DNA of 64,000 nucleotides, from positions 1 to 64,000 of the forward strand of contig CAJONC010000019.1 of NCBI GenBank assembly GCA_905235675.1, in the 5' to 3' direction. This DNA is from an uncultured Bacteroidales bacterium (GTDB lineage: Bacteria > Bacteroidota > Bacteroidia > Bacteroidales > UBA932). The notes beneath the pieces were generated by a model, which saw only the letters and a list, made by a program, of their open reading frames with translations, had not been told where the DNA came from and did no database searches. Below, piece after piece: positions 19,129-29,027 of this stretch. The number at the start of each line of letters is the position of its first letter. Positions within the stretch are counted from its first letter, which is position 1. Position numbers and translations under genes: made by a program.

Positions 19129-22053
19129 TTATTCAAACAGTTGCAATGACTTGTCAAGAATTGACTTCATGTCTTCGCCGTCCAGGACTGTCTCTATGGG
19201 GAAGCTTATCGCAAGCACTTTATAGCCGTCGAAAGGATGGAATACGGCGGCTCCGCTGCGGTTGCTGAATCTGGCTATCGTGCGGCCTCCGGTCGTGGGA
19301 CGTATGGCCCCTGCGGTTTCTACGCTGTATATAGCTTCGTTCAGGCTGTTGTTGTAGCGTATGGGGCGTCCGTCAAAGTCTGCACGGCCGTTCACCGACC
19401 CGCGGGAACTCACCCACCTGTAGCCAAGCACTTCTTCGATGAACTGACGGGCATCCTGCTGGTAGGCATTGTCGCCGATGGGATATACTTCATCCCAGGC
19501 GTCAGTAGCAATGTAAGCGCCTGAAAGTAAGATGTTTACTCCTGCGCTTGCAGAGGCTTTGAGAGCCCCCCTCAGCGAGGCGGGGAAGACCTGGAACCTG
19601 GCGGGCCTGCGGGCATTTCCCACAAGGGTGCTTATCTGTTTTCCGCAGACAAGGTCTATTGCAAAGTATTTTTCAGCAGGCGAGCTTTCGTATGCTTTCC
19701 GGCTTTGGGAGCAGAAACTGTAGCCCAGACCTATCAGATGCCTGCCGTGCACGGCGGGATAGTCGAAACTGTTGCCGGCGGCCTGGAATCCGGCCATATC
19801 GGTGTCGCAGGCTCCATGGCCCGGTGCGGAATTGTTTATGTATGCGCGGTCCCTGCGGTATTCGTAGCTTTCTCCGGCGTAAGTGATGTCTTTGATATAA
19901 GGAACTCCGCTGTCGCGCCTGAAATCGAATCCGGCATATTGGGGAGAATCGAACCATGAAGGAGCGCTGATACGGTCGAAATTATTTACTATCAGTACTT
20001 TGCCTTTTTCGTCAGGGGCAATGCCCACGCTTAGGATCTCGGAAGGGAAACTTCTGCCGCCTTTGTTCACGGCCTCCACCATGAATGAATATACATGCCC
20101 TTTTTCGACAGGGACTGTAATGAACGGCGACTTCACCCTTGTTCCGGTGTCAAACGCGCCGTCATCAATGCGGGTATATAGAATGTAGCTTTCAGCCTTT
20201 GCCGTGGGTTCTTTGCCGTCGACGGAAGGCTCCCAGCGCAGTACGGCGTTGCCGGAGTCGTCAAGCAGGGCGGAGAAGGAGTTTACTGGCAGGGGAGCCA
20301 CCACATAATTCTCTCCATAATAAGTGGAGAGGAACTTGAGCATACCCTTGTAAACGGCCCTGCATGCGTCGAAACGGAAGGACGGGTCCAACCCGAACTT
20401 CATGTCTGCAAAGTTCTGGTGTGCAAGCAGTTCAAGTAGCATTCCGGGGACATCCGTGGTGCGGGATTCCGAATAAGACCTGTTCCAAAGCTGCCTGCGC
20501 CTCCACAGCGAATCGTAGTCGGCCCTCAAATCCTCCACCACCTGGGTCTGGACGTAATCCGCAAGCAGCCGGCAGCTCATCCTGTCATCCGCTTTGTCGT
20601 GAAATTTCCGGCTTCCGTCCGCCATCAGGGTATATATCGACAGGGTACCCACTATTGCATCGTCAGGGGTCACTCCTGCATCGGTATGGAAGGCCAGCGA
20701 CAGGTTTATGGGGATTTTCATGTCATCCTTCATCATCTTCACCCACTCGCCCCTGGAGGCGTAATCATTGGTATAATCCCTGTCCCACTGGTTTATCCTG
20801 TCATAGGGCATTCCTGCCCACTGCTCCCAGTACATGGCACCTTCAAGATAGCTCGGCACGTCCGAAATCTCCCATTCCGATACATCGGAACCCTGTCCGC
20901 GGGCTATTTTCCCTATACCGCCGCCTATTTTCACGGCATCGGCGGTTACCACGCTGCCTGCCTTGTACTTGCGCCCCTTGGGGGTGGAATTGTCAAGCAT
21001 TATGTATGATTCGGGCCCGAGATCGAAGGTGCCGAGGTAAATCCATGTGCCTCCTCCAATGCGCTGGTCTACAATAAATTCGCTCTGTCCGCCCCTGTGG
21101 TATACCGTATAATGGGCGTTTGCGCTGCTTTCCGGCAGGCTCTTGTACGAAACATACACCGCCAGCCTGGCATTGCAGTCGAGATTAGGGCGCCAGATGG
21201 CGCTTGCACCGGGCTTGCTCTGGACGACCGACGCCTTTCGGGCATTTCCCATGGTAAAAGGATTGTCGTCCTTTACATAATTTTCTTTCTTGTCGGCAAA
21301 ACCGGTTCCTGCATTGCTCCAACCGCCTTTTTCGCTGTACTCTCCGTGAAGCCTGACCGGAAATCCGGGGGAACGGAAATGGGGATCGTTGTCGCAGATA
21401 ATTTCCATTGAACTGGTATCGCGCTCGCGGGGAGTAATCACATACGCTCCTGCCCGTTCCAGCATGGGAATCAGGAATGGCAGTACGAAACTCTGGGTGA
21501 AAAGGTCTTCGGTGGTGCTCCAGTTGGGGGATCGCTGCCAGGTCCACATCTCCGAACCGTTGTCGTAGTATCGCCCGTGGCTCTGCCAGAGGGCTATGGT
21601 TCTGCCCCCGAGCCCGAGTTCCGCTTCCGGACTCCCGACGGCCTCCACGAACTGCGTCCGCGCAGGGGCCTTGACGGAGTATTTGTATTTGGCAGGATGG
21701 CCGTCATGACGCATTGCGGGGTCGGAAAGGTCTTCGAATGCTGTGCTTTCGCAGAATATCTTCCCAAGGCCGTACGACGGTTCCGGCCATTGGTTGCGAA
21801 GTTGGTCCCTGAACCATCTGATATCCTTGTCCTGCCAGGGAAAATCCGAAAGTTCCTTGCTGAAATACAGGTCCAGCACGCCATCGCGCTTCATCGCCCT
21901 GGTAAGCTTGAAGGAGGACCGGACGTTGAAATGCTCAGTCGCGAGAACGCTTATCGAGTCGCATACGGGCTTGAAAGATTCGAGCATGGCCCTCTGGGCG
22001 AAGAGACCCGTGCCCAAAAACATAAACAGAATGGCTGTGAGAACCCTACGCAT
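19129..22053 (-). CDS. Large secreted protein, golvesin/xanthan-lyase-like domain with amidase-like and FnIII-like segments
   Basis: Signal peptide; IALWQSHGRYYD, NLSLAFHTDAG; FnIII-like SFSALLDDSGNAVLRWEPSVDGKEPTAKAESYILYTR. Confidence 0.65.
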   Translation of the reverse strand: MRRVLTAILFMFLGTGLFAQRAMLESFKPVCDSISVLATEHFNVRSSFKLTRAMKRDGVLDLYFSKELSDFPWQDKDIRWFRDQLRNQWPEPSYGLGKIFCESTAFEDLSDPAMRHDGHPAKYKYSVKAPARTQFVEAVGSPEAELGLGGRTIALWQSHGRYYDNGSEMWTWQRSPNWSTTEDLFTQSFVLPFLIPMLERAGAYVITPRERDTSSMEIICDNDPHFRSPGFPVRLHGEYSEKGGWSNAGTGFADKKENYVKDDNPFTMGNARKASVVQSKPGASAIWRPNLDCNARLAVYVSYKSLPESSANAHYTVYHRGGQSEFIVDQRIGGGTWIYLGTFDLGPESYIMLDNSTPKGRKYKAGSVVTADAVKIGGGIGKIARGQGSDVSEWEISDVPSYLEGAMYWEQWAGMPYDRINQWDRDYTNDYASRGEWVKMMKDDMKIPINLSLAFHTDAGVTPDDAIVGTLSIYTLMADGSRKFHDKADDRMSCRLLADYVQTQVVEDLRADYDSLWRRRQLWNRSYSESRTTDVPGMLLELLAHQNFADMKFGLDPSFRFDACRAVYKGMLKFLSTYYGENYVVAPLPVNSFSALLDDSGNAVLRWEPSVDGKEPTAKAESYILYTRIDDGAFDTGTRVKSPFITVPVEKGHVYSFMVEAVNKGGRSFPSEILSVGIAPDEKGKVLIVNNFDRISAPSWFDSPQYAGFDFRRDSGVPYIKDITYAGESYEYRRDRAYINNSAPGHGACDTDMAGFQAAGNSFDYPAVHGRHLIGLGYSFCSQSRKAYESSPAEKYFAIDLVCGKQISTLVGNARRPARFQVFPASLRGALKASASAGVNILLSGAYIATDAWDEVYPIGDNAYQQDARQFIEEVLGYRWVSSRGSVNGRADFDGRPIRYNNSLNEAIYSVETAGAIRPTTGGRTIARFSNRSGAAVFHPFDGYKVLAISFPIETVLDGEDMKSILDKSLQLFE

Positions 22054-22054
22054 A

Positions 22055-22462
22055 TCAGTTCTTCCTTACTTTCAGGTGGGTAACGTCTATGATGAATACG
22101 AAGATGCAGCTCAGCAGCATGGCAAGCATGTCGGCCCTGAGGTCGGTAATGTCCATGGAACGGTAGGGGAGTTTCCCCTGAATGAACTCGGTGGCATAGG
22201 CAAGCAGGCTGCCGACGACGAAGGTAAGTACGGCGAAGATCAGTGCGCTCCAGAACTTGTTGGTGATGTGGTCGTAAGCCAGGTATGCGAGAATGGGAAA
22301 CGGAAGGAACATCAGGAAATGCGCCACCTTGTCGGTCGGGATGCCGAATATAAAGTTCTGCATTTCAGGGAGTTTGTCCACGTGCATGAAGCAGAGGAAG
22401 GCCACGGCCGCAATATATAGCACGAAGAGGATTCTTGCAAGTATTGTCTTGGGGGTAGTCAT
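22055..22462 (-). CDS. VanZ-like small membrane protein
   Basis: DKVAHFLMFLPFPILAYLAY and EFIQGKLPYRSMDITDLRADMLAML. Confidence 0.8.
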   Translation of the reverse strand: MTTPKTILARILFVLYIAAVAFLCFMHVDKLPEMQNFIFGIPTDKVAHFLMFLPFPILAYLAYDHITNKFWSALIFAVLTFVVGSLLAYATEFIQGKLPYRSMDITDLRADMLAMLLSCIFVFIIDVTHLKVRKN

Positions 22463-22463
22463 A

Positions 22464-24302
22464 TCAGAGTGCCTGCATGTCGTGAAGTTTCCGGTAATAC
22501 CCGCCCTTGGCTATAAGTTCGTCGTGAGTGCCGCGCTCAACAATGCGGCCCTGGTCGATTACTATAATCTCGTCCGCGTCCTTTATGGTGCTGAGCCTGT
22601 GGGCGATGGCTATGGTGGTGCGGTTGTGCATAAGCCTCTCGAGGGCTTCCTGCACGGATCTCTCGCTCTCGGTGTCGAGTGCCGCGGTGGCTTCATCGAG
22701 TATCAGGATGGGAGGATTCTTGAGTACTGCACGTGCTATGCTGATGCGCTGTCTCTGCCCTCCGCTGAGTTTGCATCCCCTGTCGCCTACGTTGGTACTG
22801 TATCCTTCTTCCTTGTCCATTATGAATTCGTGGGCGTTTGCAATCCTGGCGGCCTCTATAACCTGTTCTTCGGACGCGCCTTCCACTCCGAAGGCTATAT
22901 TGTTGAAGATGGTATCGTTGAAGAGGATGGGATCCTGGTTGACATTGCCCATCAGGGAACGCAGGCTGCCTATGGTAAGGTCGCGTATCGGAACCCCGTC
23001 GATGGAGATATTTCCGCTGTTTGCGTCGTAAAATCTGGGGATGAGGTCCACCAGCGTGGTCTTTCCTCCGCCCGAAGCCCCCACGAGGGCGACGGTTTTG
23101 CCCTTGGGAATGTCCAGGCTGATGTCATGTAGCACCTCCCTTCCGTCTTCGTAGCTGAAACTGACATTGCGGAAGGAGATGCGGTCGTTGAATTCGGTAA
23201 TGCTCTTTGCCCCTTCGCTCTCCCTTATGGGATTTTCGGCGTTCAGGATACGGTCGATGCGGTCCATGGAGGCCATGCCCTTGGGGATGTTGTATGCCGC
23301 CCTGGAAAGGTCCTTTATAGGCTGGATCACGCTATAGAGTATGGTCATGAAGAAGATGAAGGTGGGGGCGTCTATGGTGCTCTTTTCGGAGACGATAAGG
23401 GCGCCTCCGAAGCAGAGCACTATGCAAATCATCACCGTCCCGAGGAATTCGCTCACGGGATGCGCGAGGGACTGCCTTGTCGCCACCCTCGCATTCTTGC
23501 GCCTCATTGCGTCGGTCACCTTCCCGAAACGGACGCTCATCGCTTTCTCGGCGAGGAAGGCCTTGATGACGCGCAGGCCGCCGAGAGTCTCCTCCACCTG
23601 GCTCATGGTATCGCTCCAGAGTGCCTGGGCCTCGGTGGATTTCCTCTTAAGGTTGCGTCCCACCACGCCCATCAGCCAGGTCATCAGCGGTGCGAAGAGC
23701 AGTACAAAGAGGGTGAGTTTCCAGGAGATGAAAATAAGCGTACCGATGTAGAATATTATCAGGATGGGGTTCTTTATCAGCATGTCAAGCGAACCCGTGA
23801 TGGAATTCTCCACTTCCTGCACGTCTCCGCTCATGCGCGCGATAATGTCGCCCTTGCGCTCCTCGGAGAAGAAGCCCAGCGGCAGGTCAAGAATCTTGTT
23901 GTAGATTTCCATCCTCATGTCCCTGACTATGCCTGTGCGTATGGGCACCATCACTGCTGCCGAGCCGAAATAGCAGCTTGTCTTGAGCAAGGTGAGGAAA
24001 ATCATCATCAGCGACAGCAGTATCAGCGTCATAACGGCGCCGTGCGTGATTATGGACTCGTTTACAGACCAGTAGAAGTTGTTCATCAGCACATGGAAGA
24101 AAGACTTCAGATTGGCTGTACTCCATGGAATGAATTCGTACATGGTTTCGTCCATCCTGAAAATAATCTTCAGGACGGGAATCATGATGGCGAATGAAAA
24201 GATATTGAAAATGGCGCTCAGAATGTTGAGTATCACCGAGCCCCAAAGGTATTTTCCGTACGGCGAAACATAGCGCCGCAGCATGTTCCAGAACGATTTC
24301 AT
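22464..24302 (-). CDS. ABC transporter, fused permease/ATPase (MsbA-like)
   Basis: Six TM segments; VALVGASGGGKTTLVDLIPRF, LSGGQRQRISIARAVLKNPPILILDEATAALD. Confidence 0.92.
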   Translation of the reverse strand: MKSFWNMLRRYVSPYGKYLWGSVILNILSAIFNIFSFAIMIPVLKIIFRMDETMYEFIPWSTANLKSFFHVLMNNFYWSVNESIITHGAVMTLILLSLMMIFLTLLKTSCYFGSAAVMVPIRTGIVRDMRMEIYNKILDLPLGFFSEERKGDIIARMSGDVQEVENSITGSLDMLIKNPILIIFYIGTLIFISWKLTLFVLLFAPLMTWLMGVVGRNLKRKSTEAQALWSDTMSQVEETLGGLRVIKAFLAEKAMSVRFGKVTDAMRRKNARVATRQSLAHPVSEFLGTVMICIVLCFGGALIVSEKSTIDAPTFIFFMTILYSVIQPIKDLSRAAYNIPKGMASMDRIDRILNAENPIRESEGAKSITEFNDRISFRNVSFSYEDGREVLHDISLDIPKGKTVALVGASGGGKTTLVDLIPRFYDANSGNISIDGVPIRDLTIGSLRSLMGNVNQDPILFNDTIFNNIAFGVEGASEEQVIEAARIANAHEFIMDKEEGYSTNVGDRGCKLSGGQRQRISIARAVLKNPPILILDEATAALDTESERSVQEALERLMHNRTTIAIAHRLSTIKDADEIIVIDQGRIVERGTHDELIAKGGYYRKLHDMQAL

Positions 24303-24325
24303 ATTATTCTACAAATATAATAAAT

Positions 24326-25132
24326 TTATAGAATAAAAAGAGGTGATGCGGTCTCGCGGGGCAGTGCCACGAGGCGGACGGAACTCCCTTCGAGGGCGGG
24401 CTTGCAGGCTTCCAGAGCCTTCATGGGGGTGTTGTTGTGCTCGCTGAGATGGCAGAGGAATACGTTTTTCAGGCCGGGGTGGAGGAATTTGCGTATGGCA
24501 TCGGCGCATTCTTCATTGGACAGGTGTCCGTGCCCGCCGCAGATGCGGTCCTGCAGTTCTTTGGGATAGCTGCCGTTGCGAAGCATTCCGAGGTCGTAGT
24601 TGGCTTCAATCACCACGGTGGAGGAGTGCGAGGCGTATTCCAGTGCCTCGTCCGTCATCCGGCCTATGTCGGTCATGATGGTAAAAAGACAGCCGTCGAT
24701 GTCGATGCAGTATCCTACTGTCTGGGTGGCGTCGTGGGGAACCTGGAAATATTTGGCGCGTATGCTTCCCGGTACTATCTCCGACCAGTCATCCTTGTTC
24801 AGCAGGTGAACCACTCCTGAGAGATAAGGCCCTGTCATCCAGTGTGTTGCAAGTGAGCCGCGAAGCTTGTCCGTCATCCAGACCGGCTTCAGCAGCCGCT
24901 TGCAGTAAGGGCCGAGATTGTGGATGTGGTCCATGTGGTCGTGGGTGATGAGTATGCCGTCCACGTTGTCGAAGCTGAAGGCGTTGCGCATCAGCTCCTG
25001 CCTGAGCCTGCGCATGCTCACCCCTGCATCTATCAGGATTCCGGCTCCGCCGTTTATGTCATCGGCGTGAAGGAAATAGCAGTTTCCGCAGCTTCCGCTC
25101 GAAAAAGACTGGAATACAATTTTATCTGACAT
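24326..25132 (-). CDS. MBL-fold metallohydrolase (YycJ/WalJ-like)
   Basis: FQSFSSGSCGNCYFL, GILITHDHMDHI, GHLSNEECADAI, LCHLSEHNNTP. Start 25132 or 25135. Confidence 0.87.
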   Translation of the reverse strand: MSDKIVFQSFSSGSCGNCYFLHADDINGGAGILIDAGVSMRRLRQELMRNAFSFDNVDGILITHDHMDHIHNLGPYCKRLLKPVWMTDKLRGSLATHWMTGPYLSGVVHLLNKDDWSEIVPGSIRAKYFQVPHDATQTVGYCIDIDGCLFTIMTDIGRMTDEALEYASHSSTVVIEANYDLGMLRNGSYPKELQDRICGGHGHLSNEECADAIRKFLHPGLKNVFLCHLSEHNNTPMKALEACKPALEGSSVRLVALPRETASPLFIL

Positions 25133-27170
25133 CATCAGCCTCGCAGTATTTGGAGATGACACTGTAAGCGTCGGCGACTCCGAGTTCGCCGGCACGGGAG
25201 AGATCTATGCAGCCTTTCTCCTTGTCTTTGAGGAAGATAAGGGCAAGTCCGCGGTTATAATATGCGTCTCCCATGTATGGATAGAGGCTGATGGCCCTTT
25301 CATAGCTGTCTATTGCATCCACCATCTGTCCCGACAGGCACATCAGGTTGCCGAGATTGAAGTAGAGATAGGGGATGTCGGGCAGTATGCGTATGGCTTC
25401 CTGCATGTCCGCAATGGCCTCGGAATAGTCGTAAGTGCGGTCAACCCTGTCGCTCACCCTTGCGCGTATGGATCCCTGGTCGTCCATGGTAAGCGTCTGC
25501 ACATTGCTTTCCATGCTGGCGATGAAGTCTATCATCTCGGCACGCAGCACACCCCTGTTCATCAGGTAGAAGGCCTTGTAGAACCTGGAATAGCGGTCGC
25601 GGACAACGTCGCTGTCGGCCTGCTTCGCAGCTTTGTCGAAGTATGCGAGTGCGGAATTGTACTGCTTGTTCTGCACTTCGTGGATGCCGTGTATGAAGCT
25701 TATTTCCGAAGGTGTGAGCCTGCTGTTTCCGGCCCCCGTGCTGCTGTCGCCCGCGAGCAGGCTTTCGAGGCTGCGGCTGAGGATTACGGGACCCAGGTCT
25801 TCGTTGCTGATGTCGACGGGAATGGGGATGGATCCCTCGAAGCGCTCTATAAGGGGATTCTCGAACCTGCGGCTGAGTGCGGCATACTCTTCGTCGCCGG
25901 AGGACAGTTTGAATTTATACAGGGGTTTCAGGCGAATGTCGATATCACGGTGCTGGAGCAGTTCGTTGTCGAAATCTTTCTTTGCAAAATCGGCGTCGAA
26001 GGCGAGCAGCGAGGAGTATTTGCGTGTGGTATCTGCAAAATTGGCTTCACCCCGGGCATTTTTGCTCTCGTATTCGGCAACTTTCTTCCGGGCAATTTCG
26101 TAATCGGCCTTGGAAGCCTTGGTACGGCCCATCATGTTCTCGACATAGGCCCTGTTCATGTAGGCCTTTGCAAAGTCGGGATAGAGGGCGATTGCCATAT
26201 TGTAATCCTCCAGGGCATCCTGCCAGCGGCCCATCTCCACGAAGTACCCGGCCCTGTTGAAATATGCCAGCACGTTCCCCTGGTTGATGTTTATAACCCT
26301 GTCCATGTCGTCGAGGGCATCCTCGAAATTGCCCACCCGTGCGCTCAGCAGGCTTCGGTTGTAGAGGGTGAGGGCGTTCCCCGGATCTTCTTCCAGAACC
26401 TTGTTGAGGTCGGCCATGGCGGCGTTGAGGTCATTGTTTTCGGTGTGCATTAGGGCCCTGTTGAAGTACGCAAAGCTGTTGTGGGGGTCGAGCAGAATAG
26501 CCTGGTCGAGATCCGCTATCGCCTTGTCCAGCTTCCCCTGTTCGGCATAGAGCCGTCCGCGGCGTATGTATCCTTCAGGGTCGTAGCGGTCGAGTTTGAT
26601 GGCCTTGTTGTAGTCTGTCAGGGCCTTTGTGGTGTCTTTGAGGTATAGATGGCAGGCACCCCTGTTCAGATATGCCCCCGGGTCTTTCGGGTCCTGTTTG
26701 ATATAGCGGTTGAAATCGTCCAGGGCTTCGTCGAAACGCTGGGCGAGGAAGTATGTCACTCCGCGGCTGTAATAGATGCCAGGCGTTCCAGGGCGGAGTT
26801 CGAGGGCCTTTTCCAAGTCTTCCAGCCCTTCCTCATACTGGCCCTGGCGGCTCTTGGTGATGGCGCGGTAGTGATATCCGTTTGTGAAGATAGGATTTAG
26901 CTTTACCGAACGGTCGAAGTCCTGCTGGGCCCCTCGTATGTCGCCGAGATTGTATTTTGCGATGCCGCGGAAAAACATGTTCCAGTAGTCGGCGGTGTCG
27001 AGGCGGGCGAGAATGTTGAAATTCTCGATGGCGAGGGCGTATTTTCCGTCGGAGAGCGCCTGCCTGCCGCGCATCATGAAAACGTCCTTGTCGTACTGCG
27101 CAGAAAGCCTTGCTGCCGGGCCTGTGGCCAGACAGATGAAAAAGAGTATTGCCAGCACGAACTTTTTCAC
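25122..27170 (-). CDS. Secreted tetratricopeptide-repeat protein
   Basis: Signal peptide and about a dozen TPR units (e.g. PGIYYSRGVTYFLAQRFDEALDDFNRYIKQDPKD). Confidence 0.9.
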   Translation of the reverse strand: MKKFVLAILFFICLATGPAARLSAQYDKDVFMMRGRQALSDGKYALAIENFNILARLDTADYWNMFFRGIAKYNLGDIRGAQQDFDRSVKLNPIFTNGYHYRAITKSRQGQYEEGLEDLEKALELRPGTPGIYYSRGVTYFLAQRFDEALDDFNRYIKQDPKDPGAYLNRGACHLYLKDTTKALTDYNKAIKLDRYDPEGYIRRGRLYAEQGKLDKAIADLDQAILLDPHNSFAYFNRALMHTENNDLNAAMADLNKVLEEDPGNALTLYNRSLLSARVGNFEDALDDMDRVININQGNVLAYFNRAGYFVEMGRWQDALEDYNMAIALYPDFAKAYMNRAYVENMMGRTKASKADYEIARKKVAEYESKNARGEANFADTTRKYSSLLAFDADFAKKDFDNELLQHRDIDIRLKPLYKFKLSSGDEEYAALSRRFENPLIERFEGSIPIPVDISNEDLGPVILSRSLESLLAGDSSTGAGNSRLTPSEISFIHGIHEVQNKQYNSALAYFDKAAKQADSDVVRDRYSRFYKAFYLMNRGVLRAEMIDFIASMESNVQTLTMDDQGSIRARVSDRVDRTYDYSEAIADMQEAIRILPDIPYLYFNLGNLMCLSGQMVDAIDSYERAISLYPYMGDAYYNRGLALIFLKDKEKGCIDLSRAGELGVADAYSVISKYCEADDVR

Positions 27171-27213
27171 TATTTTTGTGTCGCTTGTCGAAAAAGCAAA
27201 TATAACATTTATT

Positions 27214-28128
27214 ATGCCTGTTTCAGCCCGGACGGTAAAATTTCTTTCTGCAGCCGTGATGATTTTGCAGTTTTTTTATGCATCTGCATCCGACGGCAGG
27301 GACAGCCTGCAGTCGGCCTTGCGGCGCGACGTGGAGTTTCTTTCCGACAGCCTCTGTGAAGGGCGCAAGACAGGTTCCGCCGGTGCTTCGGAAGCCGCAT
27401 TCTACATTATAAGGCGCCTGAACGGAATGGGATACTCCTGTTCGCTGCAGACTTTCCGTACCGCCTCCGACGCAATAGGACGCAATATAGTGGCTGTATC
27501 CGGAACCTTGGCACCTGAACTTGGAAGCGGGAAGGCCGTATTGGGCAGGCCGGCCGTTCTGCTGATGGCCTACTATGACGGGCTCGGAAGCATAGGGGAC
27601 AAATTCTATCCCTGCGCGGACGCAAACGCTTCCGGTGTGGCGGCCCTGCTGTCCGTCGCGGAAAGGCTGAAAGGCAGGGGAGATGTGATAATCGCCTTCG
27701 TGGACGCACACAATGCCAATCTGGCAGGTGCCGAGGCGCTTGCGGCGTCCCTTTCGCGGCAGCCCTTGAAGCTGGTAGCGAACTTCGACATACTGGGCAG
27801 TACCCTTGCTCCTCCGGACAAATACTGGAAAGACTATCTGATTATACTCGGAGGAGAACGCTACAGCCGCGCCTTCACGAACCTGAATTACGGTATAGAC
27901 CTCCACCTTTATTACGATTACTACGGCAGCAGGGGCTTTACCGACCTTTTCTACCGCAAGGTCAGCGACCACAAGGTCTTTCTCGGAAGGGGAGTGCCGG
28001 TGCTTATGTTCACCTCCGGAATCACCATGTCGACCAACAGGGAGTCAGATACATTCAACTCCCTCGACTATACGGTGATGGCCGGGAGAGTTGAACTTAT
28101 AGGAAAGTGGCTTGAGGGCTTTAGATAA
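27214..28128 (+). CDS. M28 peptidase-fold secreted protein, predicted catalytically inactive
   Basis: M28-like architecture LLMAYYDGLG...YPCADANASGVAALLSVAERLKGRGDVIIAFVDAHNANLAGAEAL...VSDHKVFLGRGVPVLMFTSG with substituted metal ligands. Start MPVSART at 27214. Confidence 0.75.
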   Translation: MPVSARTVKFLSAAVMILQFFYASASDGRDSLQSALRRDVEFLSDSLCEGRKTGSAGASEAAFYIIRRLNGMGYSCSLQTFRTASDAIGRNIVAVSGTLAPELGSGKAVLGRPAVLLMAYYDGLGSIGDKFYPCADANASGVAALLSVAERLKGRGDVIIAFVDAHNANLAGAEALAASLSRQPLKLVANFDILGSTLAPPDKYWKDYLIILGGERYSRAFTNLNYGIDLHLYYDYYGSRGFTDLFYRKVSDHKVFLGRGVPVLMFTSGITMSTNRESDTFNSLDYTVMAGRVELIGKWLEGFR

Positions 28129-28140
28129 ATCCCTTTGTAA

Positions 28141-28971
28141 TTATTTGAGTCTGAATTCTTTGTCGCCGAGCAACTCGCGAAGCACTGCGGGTTCGTTGGT
28201 GGTGATTGCGTCCACTCCGAGCTCCACGAATTTCTTCATTCTTTCAGGCTTGTTGACCGTCCAGACGTTGGTGGACATTCCGAGGGCGTGGGCGCGCTCA
28301 ACCATGGTGGAATCCTTCAGCACCTTCTTTTGTTCGTAATCGAAGCCGTTGATTCCGCATTCGGCAAGTTCCTCCGGAGTGAAGTCTCCCTCCAGGTACT
28401 GGTTGACGAACTCGGGGTATTCGGCTGCAATGCGGTCGCAGAGATATTTGCTGAAGCTGATGAATACCACCCTTGAAGGGTCGAGAAGTCCGTGGGCCTC
28501 AAGGGCTTCGATACTCTTTTCCAGCAGGGCGTCTTCACGCTCCTTGGTAATTTCTTCCTTCAGTTCTAGGACGAGTACGGTCCCGTCGCATTTTTCGCCC
28601 TGGGTGAGATAGTCGTCCAGGGTGGGGACGGGCTCGCCGTTGGCGAGGCGGTGATCCGCGAATGCGGAAGATTCGCTGGTGTCGATGCGCACGCCTTCAA
28701 TGTCATTGTTGTGATAAACGAGGACTACGTCGTCGGTAGTGATGTGCACGTCGAATTCGCTGCCCCAGAATCCGTTGTCCTGGGCGGCCTTCAGGGACGC
28801 GATGGAGTTCTCGGCAAATCCCGCTTCTTCGCATTTCCAGTATCCCCGGTGTGCAACGATGGCGGTTTTGCCTTTCTGGTCTATTTTCGGAAAGCCGGAC
28901 TGCTTGCCGGCGCAGGCTGTCATGGCAAGCAGAGCTGCTGCTGCGATGACGGAAATGTTTTTCAGTGTCAT
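28141..28971 (-). CDS. Glycerophosphodiester phosphodiesterase lipoprotein
   Basis: Lipobox LLAMTACAG; IVAHRGYW, AENSIASLKAAQDNGFWGSEFDVHITTDDVVLVYHN. Confidence 0.9.
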   Translation of the reverse strand: MTLKNISVIAAAALLAMTACAGKQSGFPKIDQKGKTAIVAHRGYWKCEEAGFAENSIASLKAAQDNGFWGSEFDVHITTDDVVLVYHNNDIEGVRIDTSESSAFADHRLANGEPVPTLDDYLTQGEKCDGTVLVLELKEEITKEREDALLEKSIEALEAHGLLDPSRVVFISFSKYLCDRIAAEYPEFVNQYLEGDFTPEELAECGINGFDYEQKKVLKDSTMVERAHALGMSTNVWTVNKPERMKKFVELGVDAITTNEPAVLRELLGDKEFRLK

Positions 28972-28999
28972 AATTGTTACAAATATAGGAAGTTTTTAG

Positions 29000-29007
29000 T
29001 AAATTTG
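29000..29007 (+). promoter_or_regulatory. -7 element TAAATTTG upstream of pgi
   Basis: Match to TAnnTTTG. Confidence 0.45.
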
Positions 29008-29027
29008 CGACTCAAAATTCATGAATT

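Noticed and set aside
26995-27213. N-terminal extension of the M28-like ORF
   Set aside because: Overlaps the divergent TPR gene start; a signal-peptide-like start is at 27214.
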